A stretch of DNA of 50,267 nt from JBAYSY01 sp041675885 (GCA_041675885.1 JBAYSY010000020.1:1-50267); one strand, 5' to 3'. Counted from the stretch's first letter, positions 24,893-33,512 are shown. Program-made: numbers and translations. Notes: generated by a model not told the origin, from the letters alone.

Positions 24893-24953
24893 GCACTTCA
24901 TCTTTCCAGAAATACTCCACGGGGGTGCGGGGGTGTGAAACCCCCGCTCCCGC
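24893..24953 (-). repeat. GGAGTATTT-type intergenic repeat with hairpin between doeC and doeD
   Basis: On the minus strand it reads CCCCCGTGGAGTATTTCTGG followed by AAAGATGAAG, a dispersed sequence I recall from Rhodobacteraceae intergenic regions. The inverted repeat CGGGGG-TGTGAAA-CCCCCG at 24928-24946 can fold in the message and could reduce read-through from doeC into doeD. Related copies are at 33733, 33799 and 45497. Confidence 0.55.
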
Positions 24954-24993
24954 ACTTTCCGCCCCGCGCCACGCCAGACCGAAGGACACCGCC

Positions 24994-26373
24994 ATGGACA
25001 GCCGCACCAACGAACTCGCCGCCTGGGACCGCGACCACTTCTTCCACCCCTCGACCCATATGGGCACCCATGCGCGGGGTGAATCCCCCACCCGGCTGAT
25101 CGACCGGGCCGAGGGCGTCTGGATCACCGACCGCGACGGCAGGCGCAGCCTCGATGCCTTCGCCGGGCTCTACTGCGTCAACGTGGGCTACGGCCGGCCC
25201 GAGATCGCCGAGGCCATCGCCGAACAGGCCGGAAAGCTCGCCTATTACCACGCCTATGTCGGCCACGGCACCGAGGCTTCGGTCACGCTGTCGCGGATGA
25301 TCGTCGAGCGCGCGCCCGAGGGCATGAGCCGGGTCTATTTCGGCCTCGGCGGTTCGGACGCCAACGAGACCAACATCAAGCTGATCTGGTATTACAACAA
25401 CATCCTTGGCCGGCCGGAAAAGAAGAAGATCATCTCGCGCTGGCGGGGCTATCACGGCTCGGGCGTGATGACCGGCAGCCTGACCGGGCTGGAGCTGTTC
25501 CACAACGCCTTCGACCTGCCGCGCGCGCCGATCCTGCACACCGAGGCGCCGTATTACTTCCGCCGCGCCGACCCTGCGCAAAGCGAGGAGCAGTTCTCGC
25601 AGCACTGCGCCGACCGGCTGGAGGAGATGATCCTTGCCGAAGGGCCGGAGACCGTGGCCGCCTTCATCGGCGAGCCGATCCTCGGCACCGGCGGCATCGT
25701 GCCGCCGCCCGCGGGCTATTGGGAGAAGATCCAGGCGGTGCTGGAGAAATACGACGTGCTGCTGGTGGCCGACGAGGTGGTGACCGGGTTCGGCCGACTG
25801 GGGACCATGTTCGGCTCGGACCATTACGGGATGCGTCCCGACCTGATCACCATCGCCAAGGGGCTGACTTCGGCCTATGCGCCGCTGTCGGGCTCGATCG
25901 TATCGGAACGGATGTGGTCGGTGCTGGTCGAGGGCTCGGACCGGCTCGGGCCGCTGGGGCATGGCTGGACCTATTCGGCGCATCCGATCTGTGCCGCCGC
26001 CGGGGTGGCCAATCTGGAACTGATCGACCGGCTGGGGCTGGTCGAAAACGCCCGCGACACCGGGGCATATTTCCGCGCCGGGCTGGCGGAGGCGCTGGCG
26101 GGCCACGCCCATGTCGGCGAGGTGCGCGGCGACGGGCTGCTGGCGGCGGTCGAGTTCGTCGAGGACCGGGCCGGGCGGCGCCTCTTCGACCCGGCCCGCA
26201 AGATCGGCCCGGCGGTGGCGTCGGCGCTTCTGGAACGCGGCGTGATCGGCCGGGCGATGCCGCAGGGCGACATCCTCGGCTTCGCCCCGCCGCTGTGCCT
26301 GACCCGGGAGGAGGCCGACACCATCGTCGCCGCGACGCGGGCGGCGGTCGAGGCGGTGCTGGGCAAGGGCTGA
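24994..26373 (+). CDS. doeD: L-2,4-diaminobutyrate transaminase (class III)
   Basis: A 459-residue class III aminotransferase, also annotated Atf/EutF-like. The PLP lysine is in ITIAKGLTSAYAPLS (about 286-300), the DEVVTGFGRLG motif precedes it (about 256-266), and the glycine-rich GLGGSDANETNIK (about 119-131) binds the phosphate. It converts diaminobutyrate to aspartate semialdehyde, which DoeC then oxidises. The N-terminus (WDRDHFFHPSTHMGTHARGE) is typical of this subgroup. It follows doeC after a 110-bp gap that contains a hairpin. Confidence 0.87.
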   Translation: MDSRTNELAAWDRDHFFHPSTHMGTHARGESPTRLIDRAEGVWITDRDGRRSLDAFAGLYCVNVGYGRPEIAEAIAEQAGKLAYYHAYVGHGTEASVTLSRMIVERAPEGMSRVYFGLGGSDANETNIKLIWYYNNILGRPEKKKIISRWRGYHGSGVMTGSLTGLELFHNAFDLPRAPILHTEAPYYFRRADPAQSEEQFSQHCADRLEEMILAEGPETVAAFIGEPILGTGGIVPPPAGYWEKIQAVLEKYDVLLVADEVVTGFGRLGTMFGSDHYGMRPDLITIAKGLTSAYAPLSGSIVSERMWSVLVEGSDRLGPLGHGWTYSAHPICAAAGVANLELIDRLGLVENARDTGAYFRAGLAEALAGHAHVGEVRGDGLLAAVEFVEDRAGRRLFDPARKIGPAVASALLERGVIGRAMPQGDILGFAPPLCLTREEADTIVAATRAAVEAVLGKG

Positions 26374-26392
26374 AGGCGCGGCGGCATATGTG

Positions 26393-26417
26393 CCCCGGGA
26401 TCGGCGGCGTCCCGGGG
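26393..26417 (+). terminator. Hairpin after doeD
   Basis: CCCCGGGA (26393-26400) and TCCCGGGG (26410-26417) form a perfect 8-bp stem with a 9-base loop, 20 bp after the doeD stop. No T-run follows, so it is a weak intrinsic terminator candidate, or a Rho-dependent end. Confidence 0.45.
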
Positions 26418-26540
26418 CCGAGGATCGGAAGATGGTGCAGGGAAACGGCGTCAGGATATCCCCCGGCTCGTTCCAGCGCCCCGCCCGGAATCAAGGCGGC
26501 AAGCGCCGCCGGGCAGCGGCCGCCAGTGTTCCGCCCGGAT

Positions 26541-27803
26541 TCAGGCCCGAACCGTCCCGTCGCCCTCGACCAGATACTTGAAACTGGTAAGCTGCTCGGC
26601 CCCGACCGGGCCGCGGGCGTGCATCTTGCCGGTGGCGATGCCGATCTCGGCGCCCATGCCGAACTCGCCGCCGTCGGCGAACTGGGTCGAGGCGTTGCGC
26701 ATCAGGATCGCGCTGTCGAGCCGCGAGAAGAACCGCTCCGCCGCCGCGTCGTCCTCGGTCAGGATCGACTCGGTATGGTTCGACCCATGGCGGCGGATAT
26801 GGGCGATGGCGCCGTCCACACCGTCCACCACCTCGGCGGCGATCACCATGTCCAGGAACTCGCGGCCGAAATCGTCCGGCACGGCCGCCACTACGCCGGG
26901 CAGATGCGCCAGCCCCGCCCCGGCGCGGACCTCGACCCCGGCACCGACCAGATCGGCAACGATCCGCGCCCCGAGCCCATCGACGATATCGCGGTGGATC
27001 AGCAGACACTCCGCCGCACCGCAGATGCCGGTGCGCCGGGTCTTGGCGTTCAGCACCACCCGGCGGGCCTTCTCCTCATCCGCCGCCTTGTCCACGTAAA
27101 CATGGCAGACGCCTTCAAGATGGGCGAAGACCGGCACCCGCGCCTCGGCCTGCACCAGCCCGACCAGACCCTTGCCGCCGCGCGGCACGATCACGTCGAT
27201 ATACCCGACCATGCGCAGCATTTCGGCCACCGCCGCCCGGTCGCGGGTCGGCACAAGCTGGATCGCGCCTTCGGGCAGGCCCGCCGCCCTCAGCCCGGCA
27301 AGCATCGCCCGGTGGATCGCCCCCGAGGAATGGAAACTTTCCGAACCGCCGCGCAGGATCACCGCGTTCCCGGCCTTGAGGCACAGCGCCCCTCCGTCCG
27401 CCGTCACGTTGGGCCGCGATTCGTAGATCACGCCGACCACACCCAGGGGTGTGCGCACCCGGCGGATACGCAGGCCCGAGGGCCGGTCCCATTCGGCGAT
27501 TACCTCGCCCACCGGGTCTTTCTGTTCCGCCACCGCGCGCAGCCCGGCGACAATGCCCGCGATCCGCGCCTCGTCCAGCATCAGCCGGTCGGTCATCGCC
27601 GGTGACAGGCCCTTTTGCGCGGCCTCGGCCATGTCCTCGGCATTGGCGGCCAACACCACCTCGCGGCTGTCCCACAGGTTCCCGGCCGCCGCCAGCAGCG
27701 CGGCCCGGCGGCTGTCTGCGCCGGCCGAGGCCAGTTCCGCCGCCGCCGCCCGCGCGGTCTCGCCAATGCCGCGCATCAGCGCCGCGATATCGTTCTGGGC
27801 CAT
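26541..27803 (-). CDS. proA: Gamma-glutamyl phosphate reductase
   Basis: A 420-residue enzyme that reduces glutamyl-5-phosphate to glutamate semialdehyde with NADPH, the second step of proline synthesis. The catalytic Cys is in TRRTGICGAAECLL (near 258-271), and VIYESRPNVTADG (near 119-131) and GRDFxE-like FGREFLDMV are typical. The start is ATG at 27803 with AGGGGGTG upstream; a GTG at 27815 lies in that site. It follows proB in the usual obgE-proB-proA order. Confidence 0.93.
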   Translation of the reverse strand: MAQNDIAALMRGIGETARAAAAELASAGADSRRAALLAAAGNLWDSREVVLAANAEDMAEAAQKGLSPAMTDRLMLDEARIAGIVAGLRAVAEQKDPVGEVIAEWDRPSGLRIRRVRTPLGVVGVIYESRPNVTADGGALCLKAGNAVILRGGSESFHSSGAIHRAMLAGLRAAGLPEGAIQLVPTRDRAAVAEMLRMVGYIDVIVPRGGKGLVGLVQAEARVPVFAHLEGVCHVYVDKAADEEKARRVVLNAKTRRTGICGAAECLLIHRDIVDGLGARIVADLVGAGVEVRAGAGLAHLPGVVAAVPDDFGREFLDMVIAAEVVDGVDGAIAHIRRHGSNHTESILTEDDAAAERFFSRLDSAILMRNASTQFADGGEFGMGAEIGIATGKMHARGPVGAEQLTSFKYLVEGDGTVRA

Positions 27804-27821
27804 GTCCACGGGCACCCCCTG

Positions 27822-28943
27822 TTACGCCTGCATCACCATGTCGTCGCGGTGGATCAGCGCCGCCCGCCCCGGATAGCCGAGAATCGCCGGGATGTCACCC
27901 GAGCGCCGCCCGGCGATCGCCCCGGCCTCGGCCAGCGTGTAGCGCACCAGCCCCTTGCCCAGCGCCTCGCCGCCGGGGCCGAGGATCGCCACCGGATCGC
28001 CGCGCCCGAACCGGCCCGAGACCGCGACCACGCCCGCGGGCAGCAGCGACTTGCCCCCGGCCAGCGCCTTGACCGCGCCCGCGTCCACCGTGACCTCGCC
28101 GCGCGGCTTCATCGCCGCGATCCAGCGTTTGCGCGCCGCCTTCGGGTCGCCCATGGGCAGGAACCACGTCCGCGCCGCGCCCCCGGCCAGCGCCGACAGC
28201 GGCCGCATCACCGACCCCTCCATGATCGCCATGGCGCAGCCCCCGGCCACGGCGGTCTTCGCCGCCATCAGCTTGGTCTTCATCCCGCCCTTCGAGACAC
28301 CCGAGACCGGATCGCCCGCCATCGCCTCGATCGCCGGGGTGATCCGCTCGACCAGATCGAAACGGGTGGCGGCGGGGTCTTCCTTGGGGTTGGCGGAATA
28401 GAATCCGTCCACGTCCGACAAGAGCACCAGCTGGTCCGCCCCCACCGTCACCGCGATCTGCGCCGCCAGCCGGTCGTTGTCGCCGAAGCGGATCTCATCG
28501 GTGGCCACCGTATCGTTTTCATTCACGATCGGCACGGTGCCGAGGCCCAGCAGCGTCTGCATCGTCGCGCGGGAATTCAGATAGCGGCGCCGGTCCTGCG
28601 TGTCCTCCAGCGTCACCAGCACCTGCGCGGTGACGATGCCGTGCGGCGCCAGCGCCTGTTCATAGGCGCGGGCGAGGCGGATCTGCCCGACCGCCGCCGC
28701 CGCCTGCGACTGTTCCAGCGCCAGCGTGCCCGCAGGCAGCCCCAGCACCCGCCGCCCCAGCGCGATGGAGCCGGACGACACGAGGATCACATCGGTCCCG
28801 CGCGCACGCGCCGCCGCCACGTCCTCGGCCAGCGCGACCAGCCAGTCCTGCCGCAGCCCGCTGTCCTGATCGACCAGCAGCGCCGAGCCGATCTTGACCA
28901 CCAGCCTGCGTGCGCGGGCAATGTCGGGGGTCAGGGCCGCCAC
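27822..28943 (-). CDS. proB: Glutamate 5-kinase with PUA domain
   Basis: A 373-residue kinase that phosphorylates glutamate at the gamma-carboxylate, the first and feedback-regulated step of proline synthesis. VVKIGSALL (about 16-24), SSGSIALGRRVLG, and NENDTVATDEIRFGDNDRLAA (about 147-167) are typical. A C-terminal PUA domain (about 280-373) includes DAGAVKALAGGKSLLPAGV. The start is GTG at 28943, overlapping the obgE stop by 13 bp, with GAGGAAGAGGG upstream inside obgE. The open frame runs far further upstream in antisense to obgE, but that part is not coding. Confidence 0.92.
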   Translation of the reverse strand: MAALTPDIARARRLVVKIGSALLVDQDSGLRQDWLVALAEDVAAARARGTDVILVSSGSIALGRRVLGLPAGTLALEQSQAAAAVGQIRLARAYEQALAPHGIVTAQVLVTLEDTQDRRRYLNSRATMQTLLGLGTVPIVNENDTVATDEIRFGDNDRLAAQIAVTVGADQLVLLSDVDGFYSANPKEDPAATRFDLVERITPAIEAMAGDPVSGVSKGGMKTKLMAAKTAVAGGCAMAIMEGSVMRPLSALAGGAARTWFLPMGDPKAARKRWIAAMKPRGEVTVDAGAVKALAGGKSLLPAGVVAVSGRFGRGDPVAILGPGGEALGKGLVRYTLAEAGAIAGRRSGDIPAILGYPGRAALIHRDDMVMQA

Positions 28944-29950
28944 GGCGTGCCCTCTTCCTCGTCCCCCGCCGGGGCGATATGCGCCATGAGCGCGCGCAGC
29001 ACCTCGGGGATGCCCGTGCCGCTGACGCCCGAGACCAGCAGCACCGGGCCCGCCACCGCCTCCAGTTCCGCCCTGCGCTCCTCCAGCGTCTCGGGGTCGA
29101 GCGCGTCGATCTTGTTCAGCGCGGTGATCCGGGGCTTCGCGGCCAGCGCCGGGGAATAGGCGGCCAGTTCCCGCAGGATTGTCGTGCAGTCGCCCGCCAC
29201 GTCCTCGGATGTGCCATCGACCAGATGCAAGAGCACCGCGCACCGCTCCACATGGCCGAGGAACAGATCGCCCAGCCCGCGCCCCTCGCTCGCCCCCTCG
29301 ATCAGGCCGGGGATATCGGCCATGACGAATTCCTTGCCGTCGATGCCGACAACGCCGAGGTTCGGGTGCAGCGTGGTGAACGGATAGTCGGCGATCTTCG
29401 GCCGCGCGTTCGAGGTCGCGGCGAGGAAGGTCGATTTTCCGGCATTGGGCAGGCCCAGAAGCCCGGCATCGGCGATCAGCTTGAGCCGCAGCCAGATCGC
29501 GCGCTCCACCCCTTCCTGCCCCGGATTGGCGCGCGCGGGGGCGCGGTTGGTCGAGGTCTTGAACCGCAGGTTGCCCCAGCCGCCGTTGCCGCCCTTCGCC
29601 AGCAGCACCCGCTGGCCGACCTCGGTCAGGTCGGCGATCAGCGTCTCCTCGTCCTCGTCGAGGATCTCGGTCCCCACCGGCACCCGCAGCACGATATCGT
29701 CGCCCGACTTGCCGGTGCGCTGGCTGCCCATGCCGGGCTGGCCGTTCTTCGCGAAGAAATGCTGCTGGTAGCGGAAGTCGATCAGCGTGTTCAGCCCCTC
29801 GACCGCCTCGGCCCAGACCGAACCGCCGTTGCCGCCGTCGCCGCCGTCGGGGCCGCCGAACTCGATGAACTTCTCGCGCCGGAAGGAGACACAGCCCGAA
29901 CCGCCGCCGCCCGAGCGGATATGGACCTTGGCGAGGTCGAGGAACTTCAT
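28931..29950 (-). CDS. obgE: Obg/CgtA family ribosome-associated GTPase
   Basis: A 339-residue Obg GTPase that binds the large ribosomal subunit and acts in its maturation. The glycine-rich Obg domain is at about 1-158 (KVHIRSGGGGSGCVSFRRE), followed by the G domain with GLPNAGKST (about 166-174), DIPGLIEGA (switch II) and NKID. The C-terminal domain is short. The ATG at 29950 has GGAAGGTG upstream. It lies divergent from the DMT exporter gene. Confidence 0.94.
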   Translation of the reverse strand: MKFLDLAKVHIRSGGGGSGCVSFRREKFIEFGGPDGGDGGNGGSVWAEAVEGLNTLIDFRYQQHFFAKNGQPGMGSQRTGKSGDDIVLRVPVGTEILDEDEETLIADLTEVGQRVLLAKGGNGGWGNLRFKTSTNRAPARANPGQEGVERAIWLRLKLIADAGLLGLPNAGKSTFLAATSNARPKIADYPFTTLHPNLGVVGIDGKEFVMADIPGLIEGASEGRGLGDLFLGHVERCAVLLHLVDGTSEDVAGDCTTILRELAAYSPALAAKPRITALNKIDALDPETLEERRAELEAVAGPVLLVSGVSGTGIPEVLRALMAHIAPAGDEEEGTPWRP

Positions 29951-30144
29951 GACGGTCACCTTCCGGGGTTGCTTCGCCTCTGGCGATACTGCCGGACGGG
30001 CGCGGGTTCAAGGGTGCGGGGGGTGCACAGGGGCGGCGTGCAGGCGGATTGCGCAGGAAACGGGTCGCTCTGCCCCGCCCCTGTGTGACATGCCGCAGGA
30101 GCGCGCGCCCGCCCGGCGGCACACCGGAAGCACTGGGGAACATC

Positions 30145-31098
30145 ATGCCGCGACCGGCACAGCAGAACCGCCCGATGAACCCCCTCGAATGGGGAATGTT
30201 GCTGATACTTTCCGCCGTCTGGGGCGGGTCTTTCTTCTTCAACGGTGTGGCCGTGCGGGAACTGCCGGTGTTCAGCATCGTCGCCGCGCGGGTGATGCTT
30301 GCGGCGGCGATCCTGCTTGTCATCCTGCGCCTGCGGGGCGAGCGGCTGCCGCGTGACCGTGCGGTCTGGGCCGCCTTCTTCGGCATGGGTCTTCTGAACA
30401 ACGCGATCCCGTTTGCGCTGATCGTCTGGGGGCAGGGCCATATCGCCTCGGGCGTTGCCTCGATTCTCAACGCCTCGACGCCGCTGTTTACGGTGATCCT
30501 CGCCCATGTCCTGACCGACGACGAACGCATGACCCGGGCGCGGCTGACCGGGGTCGTGACCGGCTTCGTGGGGGTTGCGGTAATGATCGGGCTCGATGAG
30601 CTGCGCGGGCTTGGCACTCGTCTCGCCGCGCAGCTGATGTGTCTGGCCGGGGCGACATCCTACGCGCTTGCGGGTATCTACGGGCGGCGGTTCAAGACGA
30701 TGGGGATCGCACCGATGACCACCGCCGCCGGGCAGGTGATCGCGTCCAGCGTGATCCTGTTGCCGCTGATGTTGGTCATCGACCGGCCCTGGACACTGCC
30801 CGCCCCCGGCCCGGCGACGGTTCTTGCGCTGATCGGTGTCGCGGCGATTTCGACCGCGCTGGCCTATGTGCTCTATTTCCGCATCCTCGCCACGGCGGGG
30901 GCGACCAACCTGCTGCTGGTCACCTTCCTGATCCCGGTCAGCGCGATCCTGCTCGGGATACTGTTTCTGGGCGAAGTGCTGGAGGCGCGGCATCTGGCGG
31001 GCATGGTGCTGATCGGCCTCGGGCTTGCGGCACTGGACGGACGGCCGTGGAAATTCATCATGGTCGCGATTGGCCGCAACAGGAGGGTGATGCGATGA
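30145..31098 (+). CDS. EamA/DMT superfamily exporter
   Basis: A 317-residue drug/metabolite transporter with about ten membrane segments in two EamA repeats. The N-terminal SAVWGGSFFFNGVAVRELP motif and the second-repeat SYALAGIYGRRF are typical. Its substrate is unknown. The start at 30145 has GGGGAA upstream. The last codons overlap the small Ada-like gene by ATGA, so the two are probably co-translated. It lies in an oppositely oriented block that interrupts the obgE-GNAT-rpmA order. Confidence 0.85.
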   Translation: MPRPAQQNRPMNPLEWGMLLILSAVWGGSFFFNGVAVRELPVFSIVAARVMLAAAILLVILRLRGERLPRDRAVWAAFFGMGLLNNAIPFALIVWGQGHIASGVASILNASTPLFTVILAHVLTDDERMTRARLTGVVTGFVGVAVMIGLDELRGLGTRLAAQLMCLAGATSYALAGIYGRRFKTMGIAPMTTAAGQVIASSVILLPLMLVIDRPWTLPAPGPATVLALIGVAAISTALAYVLYFRILATAGATNLLLVTFLIPVSAILLGILFLGEVLEARHLAGMVLIGLGLAALDGRPWKFIMVAIGRNRRVMR

Positions 31099-31346
31099 CC
31101 GATACCGAAGACCTGCGCTGGCAGGCAGTGGAGAACTGCGACGTGCGCGCGGCGGGGTGTTTTGTGTTCGGACGGCACGCGACGGGGGTGTATTGCTCGC
31201 CGCTTTGCCGCATCCGGCCTGTCCGGCGCGGCGATGTGACATTCTTCGACACACCCGAAGCGGCGCGCGAGGCGGGTTTCCGGCCCTGCGGCGAATACTA
31301 CCCGGATCAGGCCGGATGGCTGGCCGGGGCCAGCCGCTGGATGTGA
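31095..31346 (+). CDS. Small Ada-type zinc-domain protein, one zinc Cys missing
   Basis: An 83-residue protein that is just an Ada N-terminal zinc domain. In E. coli Ada four Cys hold zinc and the first also accepts methyl groups from DNA phosphotriesters. Here Cys34 and Cys38 (GVYCSPLC) and Cys65 (FRPC) are present but the fourth position is Tyr68 (PCGEY). Zinc binding may therefore be changed or use another residue. ATGA overlap with the exporter gene and an AGGAGGG site at 31081-31087 support expression. Such standalone domains exist in other bacteria, but their role is unclear. Confidence 0.7.
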   Translation: MTDTEDLRWQAVENCDVRAAGCFVFGRHATGVYCSPLCRIRPVRRGDVTFFDTPEAAREAGFRPCGEYYPDQAGWLAGASRWM

Positions 31347-31441
31347 ACAGGCCCTGCCCCGCCGGTTCGCGACTCGCCGTTTTCGGACCTCATCATCCCG
31401 CGCCCCTCCCGCCGGGCGGCGCGACCGGCTACAGTGGCGGC

Positions 31442-32042
31442 ATGCTCGATTTCGACACCTGCAACCAGGCCCGGCTGCGCCGCGACCCCGCCTTCGACGG
31501 GGTGTTCTTCACCGCCGTGCGCACCACCGGCATCTACTGCCGCCCGGTCTGCCCGGTGAAGCCTCCGCCCAGCCGAAACGTCAGCTTCTACCCCAGCGCG
31601 GCGGCGGCCGAGATGGCGGGCTACCGGCCCTGCCTGCGCTGCCGCCCCGAGACCGCGCCGTTCTGCCCGGCGTGGAACGGCACCCGGACCACGGTCGAGC
31701 GGGCGCTGAAGCTGATCGAGGACGGCGCGCTTGACCGCGGCACGGTGGGGGGGGCTGGCCGAGCGGCTCGGCGTCGGCGCGCGGCACCTGTCACGGCTGT
31801 TCGCGGATCAGGTCGGGGCCTCGCCGGTCCGGGTGGCGCAAAGCCTGCGGGTGCAGCGGGCCAAGCGGCTGATGGATGAAACCACCCTGCCGCTGGCCGG
31901 GATCGCCACCCGCGCCGGCTTCGGCAGCCTGCGCCGGTTCAACGCCGCCTTCGCCGCGCTCTACGGCCGCGCGCCCTCGACGATCCGGCGGGCGCGGCCC
32001 CGCCCGGACCCGGCGCCCCCTCAGACCATCTTGCGCAGATAG
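31442..32042 (+). pseudogene. Frameshifted, truncated Ada/AlkA-type protein (zinc domain + AraC HTH)
   Basis: The reading frame from ATG 31442 encodes a complete Ada zinc domain (four Cys: GIYCRPVC and RPCLRC, about 31-70) and the start of a helix-turn-helix. After a run of eight G at 31747-31754 (about residue 102) the frame is lost. The correct continuation (GLAERLGVGARHLSRLF ... AFAALYGRAPSTIRR) is in another frame up to the stop at 32042; with seven G the two would join into a 199-residue protein. The AlkA glycosylase domain that normally follows is absent. It could be a decaying gene, a phase-variable one, or a sequencing error in the G-run. The 3' end overlaps the convergent GNAT gene by 22 bp. 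Confidence 0.75.
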
Positions 32043-32563
32043 GTCCAGGTCGGCACCCGCGCGTTGCGGGCGACGCAGAAGGTTTCGGCATCGCCGAGAT
32101 ATTCGAACCCGCAATTCGTCAGCACCCGCGCCGAGGCCGGATTGTCCTGGAACACCGAGGCGAAGACCGTGCGCAGGCCGAGCGGGTTGGCGCCGATCAT
32201 CGCCCGCACCGCCTCTGACGCATAGCCTGCGTTCCACAGCGCCGGGGCGACCCAGTAGCCGATCTCGCACTGGCCACGCTCCATGTCCTTGAGGCCGATC
32301 ACCCCCTGCACCTCGGCCCCGCCATGGCCCGAGCCGTCCATCACCCAGACGTTCTCCGTCCTGCCGGGCGCGGTCACCCGGTCGATGAAGGCTTCGGTCG
32401 CGCCGGGGGGCAGCGGATGCGGAACCGAACTGGTCGCCTCGGCCACGCGGCGGTCGCCGGTATACATCGCAATAAGCCCCGTGTCGGATTTGCGCACCGG
32501 GCGCAGGACGAAACGTTCCGTGGCGATGACCGGCTGGGCGTCGGCGATCGGGTCGATCCTCAT
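32021..32563 (-). CDS. GNAT acetyltransferase (RimJ/RimL type)
   Basis: A 180-residue N-acetyltransferase of the RimJ/RimL-like group. TERFVLRPVRKSD at the N-terminus, EIGYWVAPALWNAGYASEAVRAM (about 98-120, the acetyl-CoA-binding loop) and NPASARVLTNCGFEYLG are seen. The ATG at 32563 has a perfect GGAGGAGG upstream. It sits next to rpmA, as in other Rhodobacteraceae where such a gene lies between rpmA and obgE. Its target (protein N-terminus or small molecule) is unknown. Confidence 0.87.
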   Translation of the reverse strand: MRIDPIADAQPVIATERFVLRPVRKSDTGLIAMYTGDRRVAEATSSVPHPLPPGATEAFIDRVTAPGRTENVWVMDGSGHGGAEVQGVIGLKDMERGQCEIGYWVAPALWNAGYASEAVRAMIGANPLGLRTVFASVFQDNPASARVLTNCGFEYLGDAETFCVARNARVPTWTYLRKMV

Positions 32564-32691
32564 GGCTTCCTCCTCCGAAGCGAAAGGCCGGGCGGGTTTC
32601 CGCCCCTGAATCTGGGGCCGCCGCGATGCGCTTGCAAGGCGGAAGGCGGCGACATGCGGTTGCGGTTGTGGAAACGATCCCCCGGAAACGG

Positions 32692-32725
32692 AACGGGGGA
32701 CCGGCCTTGCAGCCGATCCCCCGTT
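32692..32725 (-). terminator. Hairpin downstream of rpmA
   Basis: AACGGGGGA (32692-32700) pairs with TCCCCCGTT (32717-32725), with a small inner stem CGGC/GCCG. On the minus strand it follows the rpmA stop (32751) by about 25 bp. No strong T-run follows. It may end or reduce transcription from rplU-rpmA into the GNAT gene. Confidence 0.55.
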
Positions 32726-32750
32726 TACATCCGTCATGTAAAGGTTCGGC

Positions 32751-33020
32751 TTACTCGGCAGCCTCCGTCGCCGGAAGGACCGATACGAAAGTGCGGCCCT
32801 TGAGGCCCTTTCGGAAGTTCACGCGGCCTTCGACAAGGGCGAACAGCGTGTGGTCGGTGCCCATGCCGACGCCTGCGCCCGGGAACATGCGGGTGCCGCG
32901 CTGGCGCACGATGATGTTGCCCGGAATCGCGGCCTGGCCGCCATAGAGCTTGACCCCGAGCCGACGCCCGGCAGAGTCGCGACCGTTGCGGGACGAACCG
33001 CCAGCTTTCTTGTGTGCCAT
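32751..33020 (-). CDS. rpmA: 50S ribosomal protein L27
   Basis: An 89-residue L27. MAHKKAGGSSRNGRDS at the N-terminus, GVKLYGGQ, and RQRGTRMFPGAGVGMGTDHTLFAL are typical. The N-terminal tail reaches the peptidyl-transferase centre in known ribosomes. It is 12 bp after rplU and forms the usual rplU-rpmA pair. A hairpin follows it. Confidence 0.97.
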   Translation of the reverse strand: MAHKKAGGSSRNGRDSAGRRLGVKLYGGQAAIPGNIIVRQRGTRMFPGAGVGMGTDHTLFALVEGRVNFRKGLKGRTFVSVLPATEAAE

Positions 33021-33032
33021 GGCTCTCTCTCC

Positions 33033-33512
33033 TTACGCTTCGGTGGCGGGGGCTTCGGCCGCGGCTTCGACCGGGGTCTCGGCCTTCTTCGCCCGCCTGG
33101 CCTTCGGCTTTTCCTCGACCGCGGCCGGGGTGGTGCCATGAGCGGCGCGGCGCGCGCTCGCGGTGCCGGTCGCGGCGGCGACGCCGGTCGCATCGGCGCC
33201 CGAGGCCAGGATGTCGGTCACGCGCAGCAGCGTCAGTTGCTGGCGGTGGCCCTTGGTGCGCTGCGACGAATGCTTGCGGCGGCGCTTGACGAAGTGGATC
33301 ACCTTGTCGGCCTTGATCTGGTCGATCACCTCGGCCTGCACGGCCGCGCCCGCGACAAGGGGCGAACCCACGGTCGGGGTCTCGCCGCCGAGCATCAGAA
33401 TCTCGTTGAACTGGACCTTTTCGCCAGCATTGGCCGCAAGCTTCTCCACGCGCAGGACGTCGCCCGCCTGCACCCGGTATTGCTTGCCGCCCGTCTTGAG
33501 GACCGCGAACAT
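33033..33512 (-). CDS. rplU: 50S ribosomal protein L21 with extended C-terminus
   Basis: A 159-residue L21. MFAVLKTGGKQYRVQAGDVL and HFVKRRRKHSSQRTKGHRQQL are typical of L21. About 55 residues beyond the usual length of about 103 form an Ala/Lys/Glu-rich, probably disordered tail, as in other Rhodobacteraceae. It is the first gene of the rplU-rpmA pair. Confidence 0.96.
   Translation of the reverse strand: MFAVLKTGGKQYRVQAGDVLRVEKLAANAGEKVQFNEILMLGGETPTVGSPLVAGAAVQAEVIDQIKADKVIHFVKRRRKHSSQRTKGHRQQLTLLRVTDILASGADATGVAAATGTASARRAAHGTTPAAVEEKPKARRAKKAETPVEAAAEAPATEA

Noticed and set aside
28944..30617. Upstream extension of the proB frame
   Set aside because: It lies antisense to or in another frame of obgE and the exporter gene; proB homology starts at the GTG at 28943.
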